From Bifidobacteriaceae bacterium (GTDB lineage: Bacteria; Actinomycetota; Actinomycetes; Actinomycetales; WQXJ01): a DNA stretch of 5,115 nt. The notes beneath the pieces were generated by a model, which saw nothing but the letters and a program-made list of their open reading frames with translations, did not search any database and was not told where the DNA came from. How positions within the stretch are numbered: the first letter of the stretch is position 1; every line of letters begins with the position of its first letter. The DNA lies in the NCBI GenBank assembly GCA_031268115.1, contig JAIRXV010000439.1, positions 1 to 5,115 of the forward strand. The letters are read 5' to 3'. Below are positions 1 through 5,115 of the stretch, piece after piece. A program made the translations under genes and the position numbers.

Positions 1-1
1 G

Positions 2-520
2 TCAGCCGAGCCGTCGCGTTCCGCCCACCTGGCGGCTTTGCAGGCGCGCGGTCGGCGGGAATTCACGGTAGTCGATCTCGACTATCGCGAGATGTTCTGG
101 AAAAACGAGGGCGAGGCGCGCCTCGCCGCCCATGAATTGCTTGGCTCGGCCACTGCCGCCATCGGCAACAGGGAAGAATGCCGGGTCGCCGTAGGCGAAA
201 CCGATCCCGAACGCGCCGCCGATGCCCTCCTGGACCTGGGATTGGATATGGCCGTGGTCAAGCAAGGCCCGGCGGGGACGCTCGCCAAGACCCGCTCCGA
301 ACGGATCGAGATCCCGCCGACTCGTGTAGCGACACTCAACGGGTTGGGGGCGGGAGACGCCTTCGGTGGCGCCTTCTGCCACGGATTGTTGTCGGGATGG
401 TCCTTGGACCGCACCATTCGCGCCGCGTCAATTGCCGGAGCAATAGTCGCTTCCCGCCTGGAATGTGCCACTGCGATGCCCAGGGAACACGAGATCCTCG
501 CGCTTCTGGTACGGTGGTGA
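2..520 (+). CDS. iolC: 5-dehydro-2-deoxygluconokinase, C-terminal part (5' end outside window)
   Basis: This cytosolic PfkB-family sugar kinase phosphorylates 5-dehydro-2-deoxy-D-gluconate with ATP in myo-inositol catabolism. Only the last 172 codons are present; the family is about 320 residues, so roughly half lies upstream. Seen directly: the IolC-like strand DLDYREMFW at fragment residues 27-35, and the PfkB C-terminal signature NGLGAGDAFGGAF, with the catalytic base Asp in GAGD at fragment residue 119 (bases 356-358). It is followed by an IolC-like tail, RLECATAMPREHEI. The frame is open from the left edge to TGA at 518-520. Oddity: the last two codons (Arg-Trp) and the stop lie inside the first copy of a 111-bp repeat, so the native C-terminus may have been slightly changed. 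The catalytic core is intact. Other PfkB sugar kinases are possible by motif alone, but the neighbouring iolD and the IolC-specific strand make this call strong. Confidence 0.9.
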   Translation, partial: SAEPSRSAHLAALQARGRREFTVVDLDYREMFWKNEGEARLAAHELLGSATAAIGNREECRVAVGETDPERAADALLDLGLDMAVVKQGPAGTLAKTRSERIEIPPTRVATLNGLGAGDAFGGAFCHGLLSGWSLDRTIRAASIAGAIVASRLECATAMPREHEILALLVRW

Positions 521-726
521 AAATGCCACCACCCCAGCCACCCGCGGCCACACCCCAACCGTTCCGGGCCCAGCCCACCCCAGCGAAAACCACCGTCACC
601 CGGTTCCCCCGGCCCCTAAGGACGGTGGTGAAAGTGCCACCACCCCAGCCACCCGCGGCCATGCCCCAACCGTTCCGAGCCCCACCCACCCCAGCGGAAA
701 CGGCCGTCACCCGGTTCCCCGGCCCC
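511..726 (+). repeat. Two direct copies of a 111-bp repeat
   Basis: Copy 1 is 511-621 and copy 2 is 622-726. Over the aligned part they differ by about nine substitutions and one deleted C in a C-run, roughly 91% identity by eye. Each copy opens with a perfect 7-bp inverted repeat, ggtggtg and caccacc, around a 7-base centre (513-533 and 624-644). Copy 1 begins inside the iolC coding sequence and provides its stop codon. The period is a multiple of three, so on the minus strand it reads as a duplicated 37-residue Gly/Trp-rich peptide, but I see no start signal for such a protein. It could be a mobile or expanded intergenic element; I do not recognise the family. Confidence 0.9.
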
Positions 727-756
727 ATAGCGCCAGCATCGATACCGTGCTTCTCG

Positions 757-801
757 CCGGGCGCCGCGGAGAAGCTGAGCCCTTCCTCGGGTAGCGCCCG
801 G
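757..801. promoter_or_regulatory. Inverted repeat with 8-bp perfect stem in the spacer
   Basis: The arms ccgggcgc (757-764) and gcgcccgg (794-801) are perfectly complementary around a 29-base loop. The loop holds a small nested ccc/ggg pairing at 780-782 and 789-791. No T-run follows, so it does not look like an intrinsic terminator. It could be a processing or attenuation structure in an iolC-aldolase transcript, or a remnant of the inserted material. The role is unknown. Confidence 0.45.
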
Positions 802-915
802 ACGGCGCGCCAGGTGCGCTCAAGCCAACCTGGCTCGCCTGTCCCGTCACAACCCGCTCCAACGGTCCGTCGCCCAACAGCGTCCCTGGTCGAACCCGAA
901 GCACCCACCGCGGGC

Positions 916-920
916 GGTGA
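916..920 (+). promoter_or_regulatory. Weak ribosome binding site for the aldolase
   Basis: The bases ggtga lie three bases before the ATG at 924 and nine or fewer before any nearby start. This is a poor, close Shine-Dalgarno match; a second ATG at 927 gives a six-base spacing, so translation may begin at either. The surrounding ggcggtgaaagatg resembles the ggtggtgaaaatg at the iolC stop. Confidence 0.4.
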
Positions 921-923
921 AAG

Positions 924-1844
924 ATGATGGCCAGCGTAAGCGACGCCATCGGACGCCTCACTGAAATCCGCGCCGCCGGGCCGACAGCGATACGCCAAGC
1001 CTTAGCGGCCCGCCGGCGCTTCCGCCCCAACCCGGAATGTGGCGATCGATTCCTTGTCATTGCCGCCGATCACCCGGCCCGGGGCGCCCTCAGCGCCGGC
1101 TCAAACCCCCGTGCTATGGCCAACCGCGCGGACTTGCTGAGGCGCTGCGCCATCGCCCTCGGCCGCGATGGGATCAACGGCTTCCTCGGCACGCCGGACG
1201 TGATCGAAGACCTTGCCCTTTTGGGTGCCCTTGAGGGCAAATGGGTGTTCGGCTCCATGAACCGGGGCGGGCTTCAGGGTGCCGCGTTCGAGATAGACGA
1301 CCGCTTCACCGCCTACGACCCGGCCGGCATCGTCGATGCGGGCCTTGACGGAGGCAAGATGCTCCTGCGCATCGACTACGCGGATCGGGCCACGGCTCCG
1401 GCGCTAGAGGCATGCGCCAGGGCCGTCTCGGAGCTTGCCCGCGCGGGGCGGCTGGCGATGATCGAGCCGTTCATCTCACGCCGGGCGGGCTCCGCCATCG
1501 TCAACGAATTGACACCTGATCAGGTAGTAGACTCGATTGCTATCGCTTCCGGCCTCGGACACACCTCCGCTGCAACGTGGCTGAAGCTGCCCGTTGTCCC
1601 GCAGATGCGGCGCGTCATGGAATCGACCACGCTGCCGACGCTCGTGCTTGGCGGGCAAGTCACCGACCAGGCCGCGGCCCGCGCCGGCTGGGCGCAAGCC
1701 CTTACCTGCCCGGGGGTTAGGGGCTTGGTGGTGGGCCGCGCCCTGCTCTATCCACTCGACGATGACGTCGCCTCCACCGTGGACCGCGCCGCCGCCTTGC
1801 TTTCACCTCGCCCGCCCGCTCAACCATCCATCCCGCCAACCTGA
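924..1844 (+). CDS. DhnA/DeoC-type class I aldolase of the iol cluster (Cgl0159-like)
   Basis: A 306-residue (beta/alpha)8-barrel protein. Seen directly: AADHPARG at residues 47-54 (first barrel strand, typical of DhnA-type aldolases); GSMNRGGL at 110-117; KMLLRIDY at 145-152; MIEPF at 179-183; TWLKLPVV at 218-225, where Lys221 sits where the family has its Schiff-base lysine; and two phosphate-loop-like segments, LVLGGQV (240-246) and GLVVGRALLYP (267-277). I recall this family from actinobacterial iol clusters under the name Cgl0159 family. From context I infer that it cleaves 6-phospho-5-dehydro-2-deoxygluconate, the IolC product, to dihydroxyacetone phosphate and malonate semialdehyde, the step done by IolJ in Bacillus, whose enzyme is a class II, metal-dependent aldolase. 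ATG codons at 924 and 927 are both possible starts; no convincing upstream alternative exists. The C-terminal 15 residues are Pro-rich and probably disordered. iolD follows after 10 bp. The family is firm; the exact substrate is inferred. Confidence 0.85.
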   Translation: MMASVSDAIGRLTEIRAAGPTAIRQALAARRRFRPNPECGDRFLVIAADHPARGALSAGSNPRAMANRADLLRRCAIALGRDGINGFLGTPDVIEDLALLGALEGKWVFGSMNRGGLQGAAFEIDDRFTAYDPAGIVDAGLDGGKMLLRIDYADRATAPALEACARAVSELARAGRLAMIEPFISRRAGSAIVNELTPDQVVDSIAIASGLGHTSAATWLKLPVVPQMRRVMESTTLPTLVLGGQVTDQAAARAGWAQALTCPGVRGLVVGRALLYPLDDDVASTVDRAAALLSPRPPAQPSIPPT

Positions 1845-1848
1845 AGGA
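1844..1848 (+). promoter_or_regulatory. Ribosome binding site deciding the iolD start
   Basis: The bases aagga overlap the aldolase stop codon TGA (1842-1844) by one base and lie six bases before the ATG at 1855. This fixes the iolD start there, although the frame is open back to an ATG at 1594. The overlap of stop and ribosome binding site suggests translational coupling. Confidence 0.75.
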
Positions 1849-1854
1849 CACGCC

Positions 1855-3777
1855 ATGACCGAGCCGATCACCTCCTACACCCACCTCTCCGCTGAGACGA
1901 TCCGTCTCACCGTTGGCCAAGCCGTGGTCCGATTCCTGGCCAACCAATACTCCGAACGCGACGGCGTGGAGCGTCGATTGATCAATGGCGTATTCGGCAT
2001 TTTTGGACACGGCAATGTTTGTGGGCTAGGCCAGGCCCTGCTTCAGAACGAAATCGCCCGCGCTCCAGGCGAAGAATACCTAGAGTATTATCTCGGTCGC
2101 AATGAGCAAGGCGCTGTTCACGTTGCTTCCGCATACGCTAAGACCTCGAAACGACTGCGGACGATGGCGGCCACCTCCTCTATCGGTCCCGGCGCCTTGA
2201 ATATGGTGACCGGCGCCGCGGTCGCTACCACGAATCGGCTACCAGTGCTGCTGCTGCCGTCTGACATTTTCGCGACCCGCGCAGCGAATCCTGTGTTGCA
2301 ACAGCTAGAGGATCCGTCTAACCTCGATGCCTCAGTGAACGACTGTTTTCGGCCAGTGTCCCGCTATTGGGATCGAGTGAATCGGCCCGAGCAGCTTATT
2401 CCCAGCCTGCTTAGCGCTATGCGGGTGTTGACCGACCAGGCCGATACGGGTGCAGTCACTATCTGCCTGCCGCAAGATGTTCAAGCAGAGGCCTACAACT
2501 ACCCGCTCCAGTTCTTCCGCAGGAGGCTTTGGCACATCGCACGCCCGCGCCCAGATCGAGCCGCTATCGCACGCGCGGCCGAGGCGATCCGCACGTCGCA
2601 CCGGCCCCTAATAGTCGCCGGCGGCGGTGTGGTCTATTCCGAGGCCGATGCCGTTCTGCGGTCCTTTGCGCAGGCCACTGGCATTCCTGTGGCAGACACC
2701 CAAGCGGGCAAAGGCGCTATCAACTGGGACTCACCGGCGAGCGTGGGTGGATTGGGCGCGACAGGTACCCACTCCGCGAATCGCTTAGCCGCCGCGGCGG
2801 ACGTGGTAATCGGAATAGGTACTCGCTATTCGGATTTCACGACGGCCTCGCAGACTCAGTTCGGCAATCCAGACGTACAGTTCATCAACATCAACGTGGC
2901 CGCATTCGACGCGGCCAAGCAATCGGCGCTGATGGTGGTGGCCGACGCCAGAGAGGCCTTATCCGACCTGGCCGATGCCTTGTCCGGTTGGCGGGTTTCC
3001 GACGGCTATGCCGCAGAGGTAGGCGAGGAAAAGGCCAGGTGGGATGCGATTGTGGACCGGTGCTACGGCATCGGGCACAAGCCGACTCCCGCGCAGATCG
3101 AGGTGTTCGGCGCGCTCAACGACCTACTGCGGCCACAGGACATTCTCATCAACGCTGCCGGTTCCATGCCAGGCGACCTGCAAGCACTGTGGCGCGCCGA
3201 CAATTCCCGCCAATACCACGTGGAATATGCGTTCTCGTGCATGGGGTACGAGATTCCGGCCGCACTGGGGGCCAAACTGGCCGCTCCCGACGCCGAAGTG
3301 GTAGCAATTGTGGGCGATGGCACCTATCAAATGCTACCAATGGAGCTAGCGACCATTGTTCAGGAGGGTGTCAAGGTCATCTTTGTCCTCTTGCAAAATC
3401 ATGGTTTCGCATCCATTGGTGCGCTGTCAGAATCCCACGGGTCGCAACGGTTCGGCACCAAATACCGTGAACGCAACCCTAAGTCGGGTCAACTGGACGG
3501 CGCGTTAGTGCCAGTCGATATCGCAGCCAACGCCGAATCGTGGGGCATCGATGTGCTGAGGGTCGCCACGATCGCGGAGTTCCGTGAAGCCTATGCGCAG
3601 GCTGCGGCATCCTCCCGGACCACCATGATCCACATCGAGACCGCGCTGGAGGGCCCCAACCCACCTAGCGATTCTTGGTGGGACGTTCCGGTCGCAGAGG
3701 TCTCGCGTCTCGAATCCACCCAGCGGGCGTACGCGGAGTACCGGGAGGCCAAGCGTCGCCAGCGCCACATCGTGTAG
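1855..3777 (+). CDS. iolD: 3D-(3,5/4)-trihydroxycyclohexane-1,2-dione hydrolase
   Basis: This thiamine-diphosphate-dependent enzyme hydrolyses the cyclic 1,2-dione made from 2-keto-myo-inositol by IolE, giving 5-deoxy-D-glucuronate. The 640 residues match the usual IolD length (about 640). Seen directly: an N-terminal ThDP pyrimidine-binding domain (about 10-210) with GIFGHGNVCGLGQAL near 48-62 and the cofactor-activating Glu84 in GRNEQGAVH; a central acetohydroxyacid-synthase-like domain (about 220-380) with RPLIVAGGG near 249-257 and TQAGKGA near 282-288; and a C-terminal pyrophosphate-binding domain (about 415-610) with the ThDP-Mg motif from Gly487-Asp488-Gly489 to Asn515 in QNHGF. No frameshift or missing key residue is visible. 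The ATG at 1855 is supported by aagga six bases upstream. The gene lies 10 bp after the aldolase and is followed by a terminator-like hairpin, so it is probably the last gene of the transcript. Other ThDP decarboxylase-family enzymes are unlikely given the length, the motif wording and the iol context. Confidence 0.97.
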   Translation: MTEPITSYTHLSAETIRLTVGQAVVRFLANQYSERDGVERRLINGVFGIFGHGNVCGLGQALLQNEIARAPGEEYLEYYLGRNEQGAVHVASAYAKTSKRLRTMAATSSIGPGALNMVTGAAVATTNRLPVLLLPSDIFATRAANPVLQQLEDPSNLDASVNDCFRPVSRYWDRVNRPEQLIPSLLSAMRVLTDQADTGAVTICLPQDVQAEAYNYPLQFFRRRLWHIARPRPDRAAIARAAEAIRTSHRPLIVAGGGVVYSEADAVLRSFAQATGIPVADTQAGKGAINWDSPASVGGLGATGTHSANRLAAAADVVIGIGTRYSDFTTASQTQFGNPDVQFININVAAFDAAKQSALMVVADAREALSDLADALSGWRVSDGYAAEVGEEKARWDAIVDRCYGIGHKPTPAQIEVFGALNDLLRPQDILINAAGSMPGDLQALWRADNSRQYHVEYAFSCMGYEIPAALGAKLAAPDAEVVAIVGDGTYQMLPMELATIVQEGVKVIFVLLQNHGFASIGALSESHGSQRFGTKYRERNPKSGQLDGALVPVDIAANAESWGIDVLRVATIAEFREAYAQAAASSRTTMIHIETALEGPNPPSDSWWDVPVAEVSRLESTQRAYAEYREAKRRQRHIV

Positions 3778-3779
3778 GA

Positions 3780-3805
3780 CGGCGTGGGGGACACCGCCGC
3801 GTTTT
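3780..3805 (+). terminator. Possible intrinsic terminator after iolD
   Basis: Three bases after the iolD stop, cggcgtg pairs with ca(c)cgccg (3780-3786 with 3792-3799), giving seven pairs with one bulged C and a five-base loop. After two more bases comes tttt (3802-3805). The T-run is short and the bulge weakens the stem, so this is a modest candidate. Its place directly after the last iol gene in the window supports it. Confidence 0.45.
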
Positions 3806-3807
3806 CG

Positions 3808-4058
3808 CTGGTCCCGGCGACAGTCCGTTCGGCCGGTCCGGGCGACAGTCCGTTCGGCCGGTCCGGGTGACGGTCTGTGCGGCCGGTCCGGGCGACGGTC
3901 TGTGCGGCCGGTCCCGGCGGCGGCCTGTGCGGCCGGTCCCGGCGACAGTCCGCTCGGCCGGTCCCGGCGACAGTCTGGCCGGCCGGTCCCGGCGACAGCC
4001 TGGCCGGCTGGTCCGCGCTTTTGGTCTGTTCGGCCGGTCCTGGCGGCGGTCCGTTTCA
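3808..4058 (+). repeat. 25-bp tandem repeat, ten units
   Basis: The units begin with ccggtcc (ctggtcc in the first and ninth) and end with cgg. They start at 3808, 3833, 3858, 3883, 3908, 3933, 3958, 3983, 4008 and 4034; all are 25 bp except the ninth (26 bp). The core is ggtccSggcgacRgtc. Units 1-2, 3-5 and 6-8 share variants (gttcgg, tgtgcgg, ctcgg or ggccgg endings), which suggests stepwise local duplication. Unit 9 is the most diverged, with a cttttgg core. The period is not a multiple of three and the forward frames stay open across it, so it is not a protein repeat. There are no spacers, so it is not CRISPR. Confidence 0.92.
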
Positions 4059-4105
4059 CCCGCCTACTAATGGGGCTTCGCCTCGGACCGCCAAGCAGTC
4101 CGCCA

Positions 4106-4156
4106 TTCTTCGTCTCGGAGAGTCAGCTCAAGGTCAGCATTTCAAGACACGAAGAA
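4106..4156. repeat. Inverted repeat with overlapping alternative hairpins
   Basis: The arms at 4106-4116 and 4146-4156 are complementary in 10 of 11 positions, including a perfect ttcttcgt with acgaagaa, around 29 bases. The right arm overlaps two other small stems: cgaag with cttcg (4150-4154, 4160-4164) and acgcc with ggcgt (4156-4160, 4164-4168). A similar cgcc-tac-ggcg hairpin lies at 4215-4225. These pairings are mutually exclusive. No gene was found between 4059 and 4260. Confidence 0.45.
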
Positions 4157-4259
4157 CGCCTTCGGCGTATGGGCTCAACCGGCGCTGCGGCGACCAGAGG
4201 TCCGCTTGAAACTCCGCCTACGGCGTCTGTCGTGGGCACGTGACCCGCTGCGACCCCGT

Positions 4260-4346
4260 GCGCGCTGTCGATGGCCACCTGGAGATCCCTGTGGGTGGCC
4301 ATCCGAATCTCTCGTCGGCGGCCATTGGGGCTCCCCGCCCGTTGCC
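4260..4346 (-). repeat. 23/24-bp GGCC-led repeat array, minus orientation
   Basis: Read on the minus strand, units start at 4346 (ggcaacgg, diverged), 4323 (ggccgccgacg), 4300 (ggccacccacaggga) and 4276 (ggccatcg, incomplete), with spacings of 23, 23 and 24. The unit order and the 23/24-bp spacing match the array at 4792-4884, which lies on the opposite strand. Confidence 0.7.
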
Positions 4347-4390
4347 GCGAACTCTCTCGCCGCAAGCAAGATTGTCGCCCTCCAGCGGCC

Positions 4391-4748
4391 GAACACGTAC
4401 TGGCAGCCCCGAGTCGGGGGTCCGGGTCGCCAAGGGGGCGGTTTCGCAGCCCGCACCCCCAACTCGGCGCACCGAGCACGTACTGGCAGCCCCGAATCGG
4501 GGTTCCGAGTCGCCAAAGGGACGGTTTCGCAGCCCGCACCCCCAACTCGGCGCACCAGGCGAGTGCCGACAGCGCCGAGTCGGGGTTCTGGGTCGCCAAG
4601 GGGGCGGTTTCGCGGCCCGCACCCCCAACTCGGCGCACCAGGCGAGTGCCGACAGCCCCGAGTCGGGGTTCTGGGTCGCCAAGGGGGCGGTTTCGCGGAC
4701 CGCACCCCCAACTCGGCGTACCGGGCGCGTGTGCCGCGAGCCGAAGCC
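4391..4748 (+). repeat. 83-bp tandem repeat, four full units and a decayed fifth
   Basis: The full units are 4391-4473, 4474-4556, 4557-4639 and 4640-4722, all exactly 83 bp; 4723-4748 resembles the start of a fifth. Units 1 and 2 differ at about six bases, units 3 and 4 at about three. The pairs differ mainly in the first 15 bases (gaRcacgtactggca versus aggcgagtgccgaca). Each unit has a near-palindrome ccccgaRtcgggg and a right arm cccccaactcggcg. In unit 3 a nine-pair perfect stem (4572-4580 with 4628-4636) is extended by four more pairs after one mismatch. The length is not a multiple of three, so a reading frame rotates through three different peptides and no conserved protein is produced. 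Confidence 0.95.
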
Positions 4749-4791
4749 TGCCCACCATGCCCGGAAGGCGCTGGTCCCACGCCCCGCGCGC

Positions 4792-4884
4792 GGCCACCCA
4801 CGGTGACGCGATCCGGCCGCCCATGGCGAATCCCACTGGCCACCCACAGGGAGAATCTCGCGGCCATCGTCGCAAGCAGGGGGT
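4792..4884 (+). repeat. 23/24-bp GGCC-led repeat array, plus orientation
   Basis: The units start at 4792 (ggccacccacggtga), 4815 (ggccgcccatggcg), 4838 (ggccacccacaggga) and 4862 (ggccatcg), with spacings of 23, 23 and 24. The last three units match, in the same order, the last three units of the minus-strand array at 4260-4346. The two arrays enclose the 83-bp repeats as inverted flanks. Confidence 0.75.
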
Positions 4885-4902
4885 TTCCATGCACCTCCCA
4901 CT

Positions 4903-5115
4903 ATGCCGCATCCATATAGAGCTTTTCGTCATCGGGACCGCAGCTTGCTGCATCGCAATAGAGCTTTTGGCTATTTGATCGAGCCGAAACGCGGCAATCC
5001 GGCTAGTCTAATAGCCGAAACCTCTACTGATCTGAGCGCACACGGTCCGCAATTGACCAAAGACTCTACCGACGCGGCTTGCGCTGACTTACTCGCAGCG
5101 AGTGGCCTGAGCCAG
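4903..5115 (+). CDS. Unrecognised open frame running off the right edge (doubtful)
   Basis: From an ATG at 4903 the frame has no stop for 71 codons to the window end; it is also open upstream to a stop at 4804-4806. The peptide starts MPHPYRAFRHRDRSLLH and continues GYLIEPKRGN, then a more ordinary-looking stretch with LTKDSTDAACADLLAASG. I do not recognise it. There is no ribosome binding site before 4903, and the minus strand is also open from 5114 to 4971 (ending in GSIK and a stop), so neither can be called a gene. Base composition is less GC-rich than in the repeats to the left, which fits a change of sequence type, perhaps the start of another gene or an element end. Confidence 0.15.
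   Translation, partial: MPHPYRAFRHRDRSLLHRNRAFGYLIEPKRGNPASLIAETSTDLSAHGPQLTKDSTDAACADLLAASGLSQ
4916..4968 (+). repeat. Short direct repeat atagagctttt, 42 bp apart
   Basis: The 11-base word atagagctttt occurs at 4916-4926 and 4958-4968. The two copies lie in an AT-richer pocket just outside the composite repeat module. The spacing of 42 bp is four helical turns, which would place two bound proteins on the same face, but no known operator is recognised. Confidence 0.5.

Larger units (their letters stand above)
727..923. other. Rest of the iolC-aldolase spacer, no gene seen
   Basis: This 197-bp stretch lies between the 111-bp repeats and the aldolase start. No frame with a plausible start and ribosome binding site was found on either strand; frames crossing it are continuations of repeat-derived frames. 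It contains a strong inverted repeat at 757-801 and a short hairpin at 823-835 (agcca, acc, tggct). A spacer of this size inside an iol operon is unusual next to the 10-bp gap between the next two genes. Confidence 0.6.

Noticed and set aside
178..927. Plus-strand 249-residue frame through the iolC 3' end and spacer
   Set aside because: It starts inside iolC in another frame and is Pro/Arg-rich low-complexity sequence from GC-rich repeats.
336..998. 220-residue minus-strand frame with two 37-residue Gly/Trp-rich repeats
   Set aside because: It overlaps iolC and the aldolase start, has no ribosome binding site, and its repeats only mirror the 111-bp DNA repeat. One base is lost between copies, and the differences are not biased to third positions.
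1509..1537. TTGACA promoter-like word inside the aldolase
   Set aside because: The hexamer 17 bases downstream (ctcgat) is a poor -10 box, and the site is within a conserved coding region.
1594..1854. Longer iolD start at 1594
   Set aside because: It would add 87 low-complexity residues overlapping the aldolase; the ATG at 1855 has a good ribosome binding site and gives the normal IolD length.
2529..3470. 313-residue plus-strand frame inside iolD
   Set aside because: It is a shadow of iolD in another frame, Arg/Gly-rich and without any recognisable motif.
3808..4722. CRISPR array
   Set aside because: Units are directly contiguous with no unique spacers, and no cas gene is nearby.
4123..4953. 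Minus-strand 276-residue frame and its companions across the 83-bp array
   Set aside because: Several overlapping frames are open on both strands, the 83-bp period rotates the frame, and no start signal is seen.
5066..5113. Minus-strand peptide GSGHSLRV resembling the tyrosine recombinase His-x-x-Arg box
   Set aside because: Only eight residues fit, a stop follows after eight more, and neighbouring frames show no further recombinase motifs. It may be chance; sequence to the right would settle it.

Overview
The window reads as an actinobacterial chromosome segment. GC is high, the coding part is a myo-inositol catabolism (iol) cluster, and a DhnA/DeoC-type aldolase of the kind I recall beside iolC in Corynebacterium-like actinobacteria lies between iolC and iolD. 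I cannot name genus or species from sequence alone.

The first 3.8 kb holds three genes on the + strand. The 3' half of iolC (5-dehydro-2-deoxygluconokinase, 2-520) enters from the left edge. A complete class I aldolase follows (924-1844), then a complete iolD (1855-3777). They fit consecutive chemistry in inositol breakdown: IolD hydrolyses the cyclic diketone, IolC phosphorylates the later open-chain acid, and the aldolase probably splits the phosphorylated product into dihydroxyacetone phosphate and malonate semialdehyde. IolB, which acts between IolD and IolC, and the dehydrogenases are not in the window. The aldolase and iolD are 10 bp apart with a clear ribosome binding site, so they look co-transcribed. 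A 403-bp spacer separates iolC from the aldolase. It starts with two copies of a 111-bp direct repeat, the first of which supplies the last two codons and stop of iolC, and the whole spacer looks like an insertion into a once tight gene junction.

From 3778 to 5115 I see no convincing gene. A weak terminator-like hairpin follows iolD, then come four kinds of repeat: ten units of a 25-bp tandem repeat (3808-4058); a 23/24-bp GGCC-led repeat on the minus strand (4260-4346); four exact-length units of an 83-bp hairpin-forming repeat (4391-4722, with a decayed fifth); and the 23/24-bp repeat again on the plus strand (4792-4884). The two 23/24-bp arrays carry the same unit order in opposite orientation, so 4260-4885 is a composite palindromic module. 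The last 200 bp are less GC-rich, carry a short 42-bp-spaced direct repeat and have an open frame running off the right edge that I do not recognise.

The many long open frames across the repeats on both strands are by-products of GC-rich, stop-poor repeats and are not annotated as genes.
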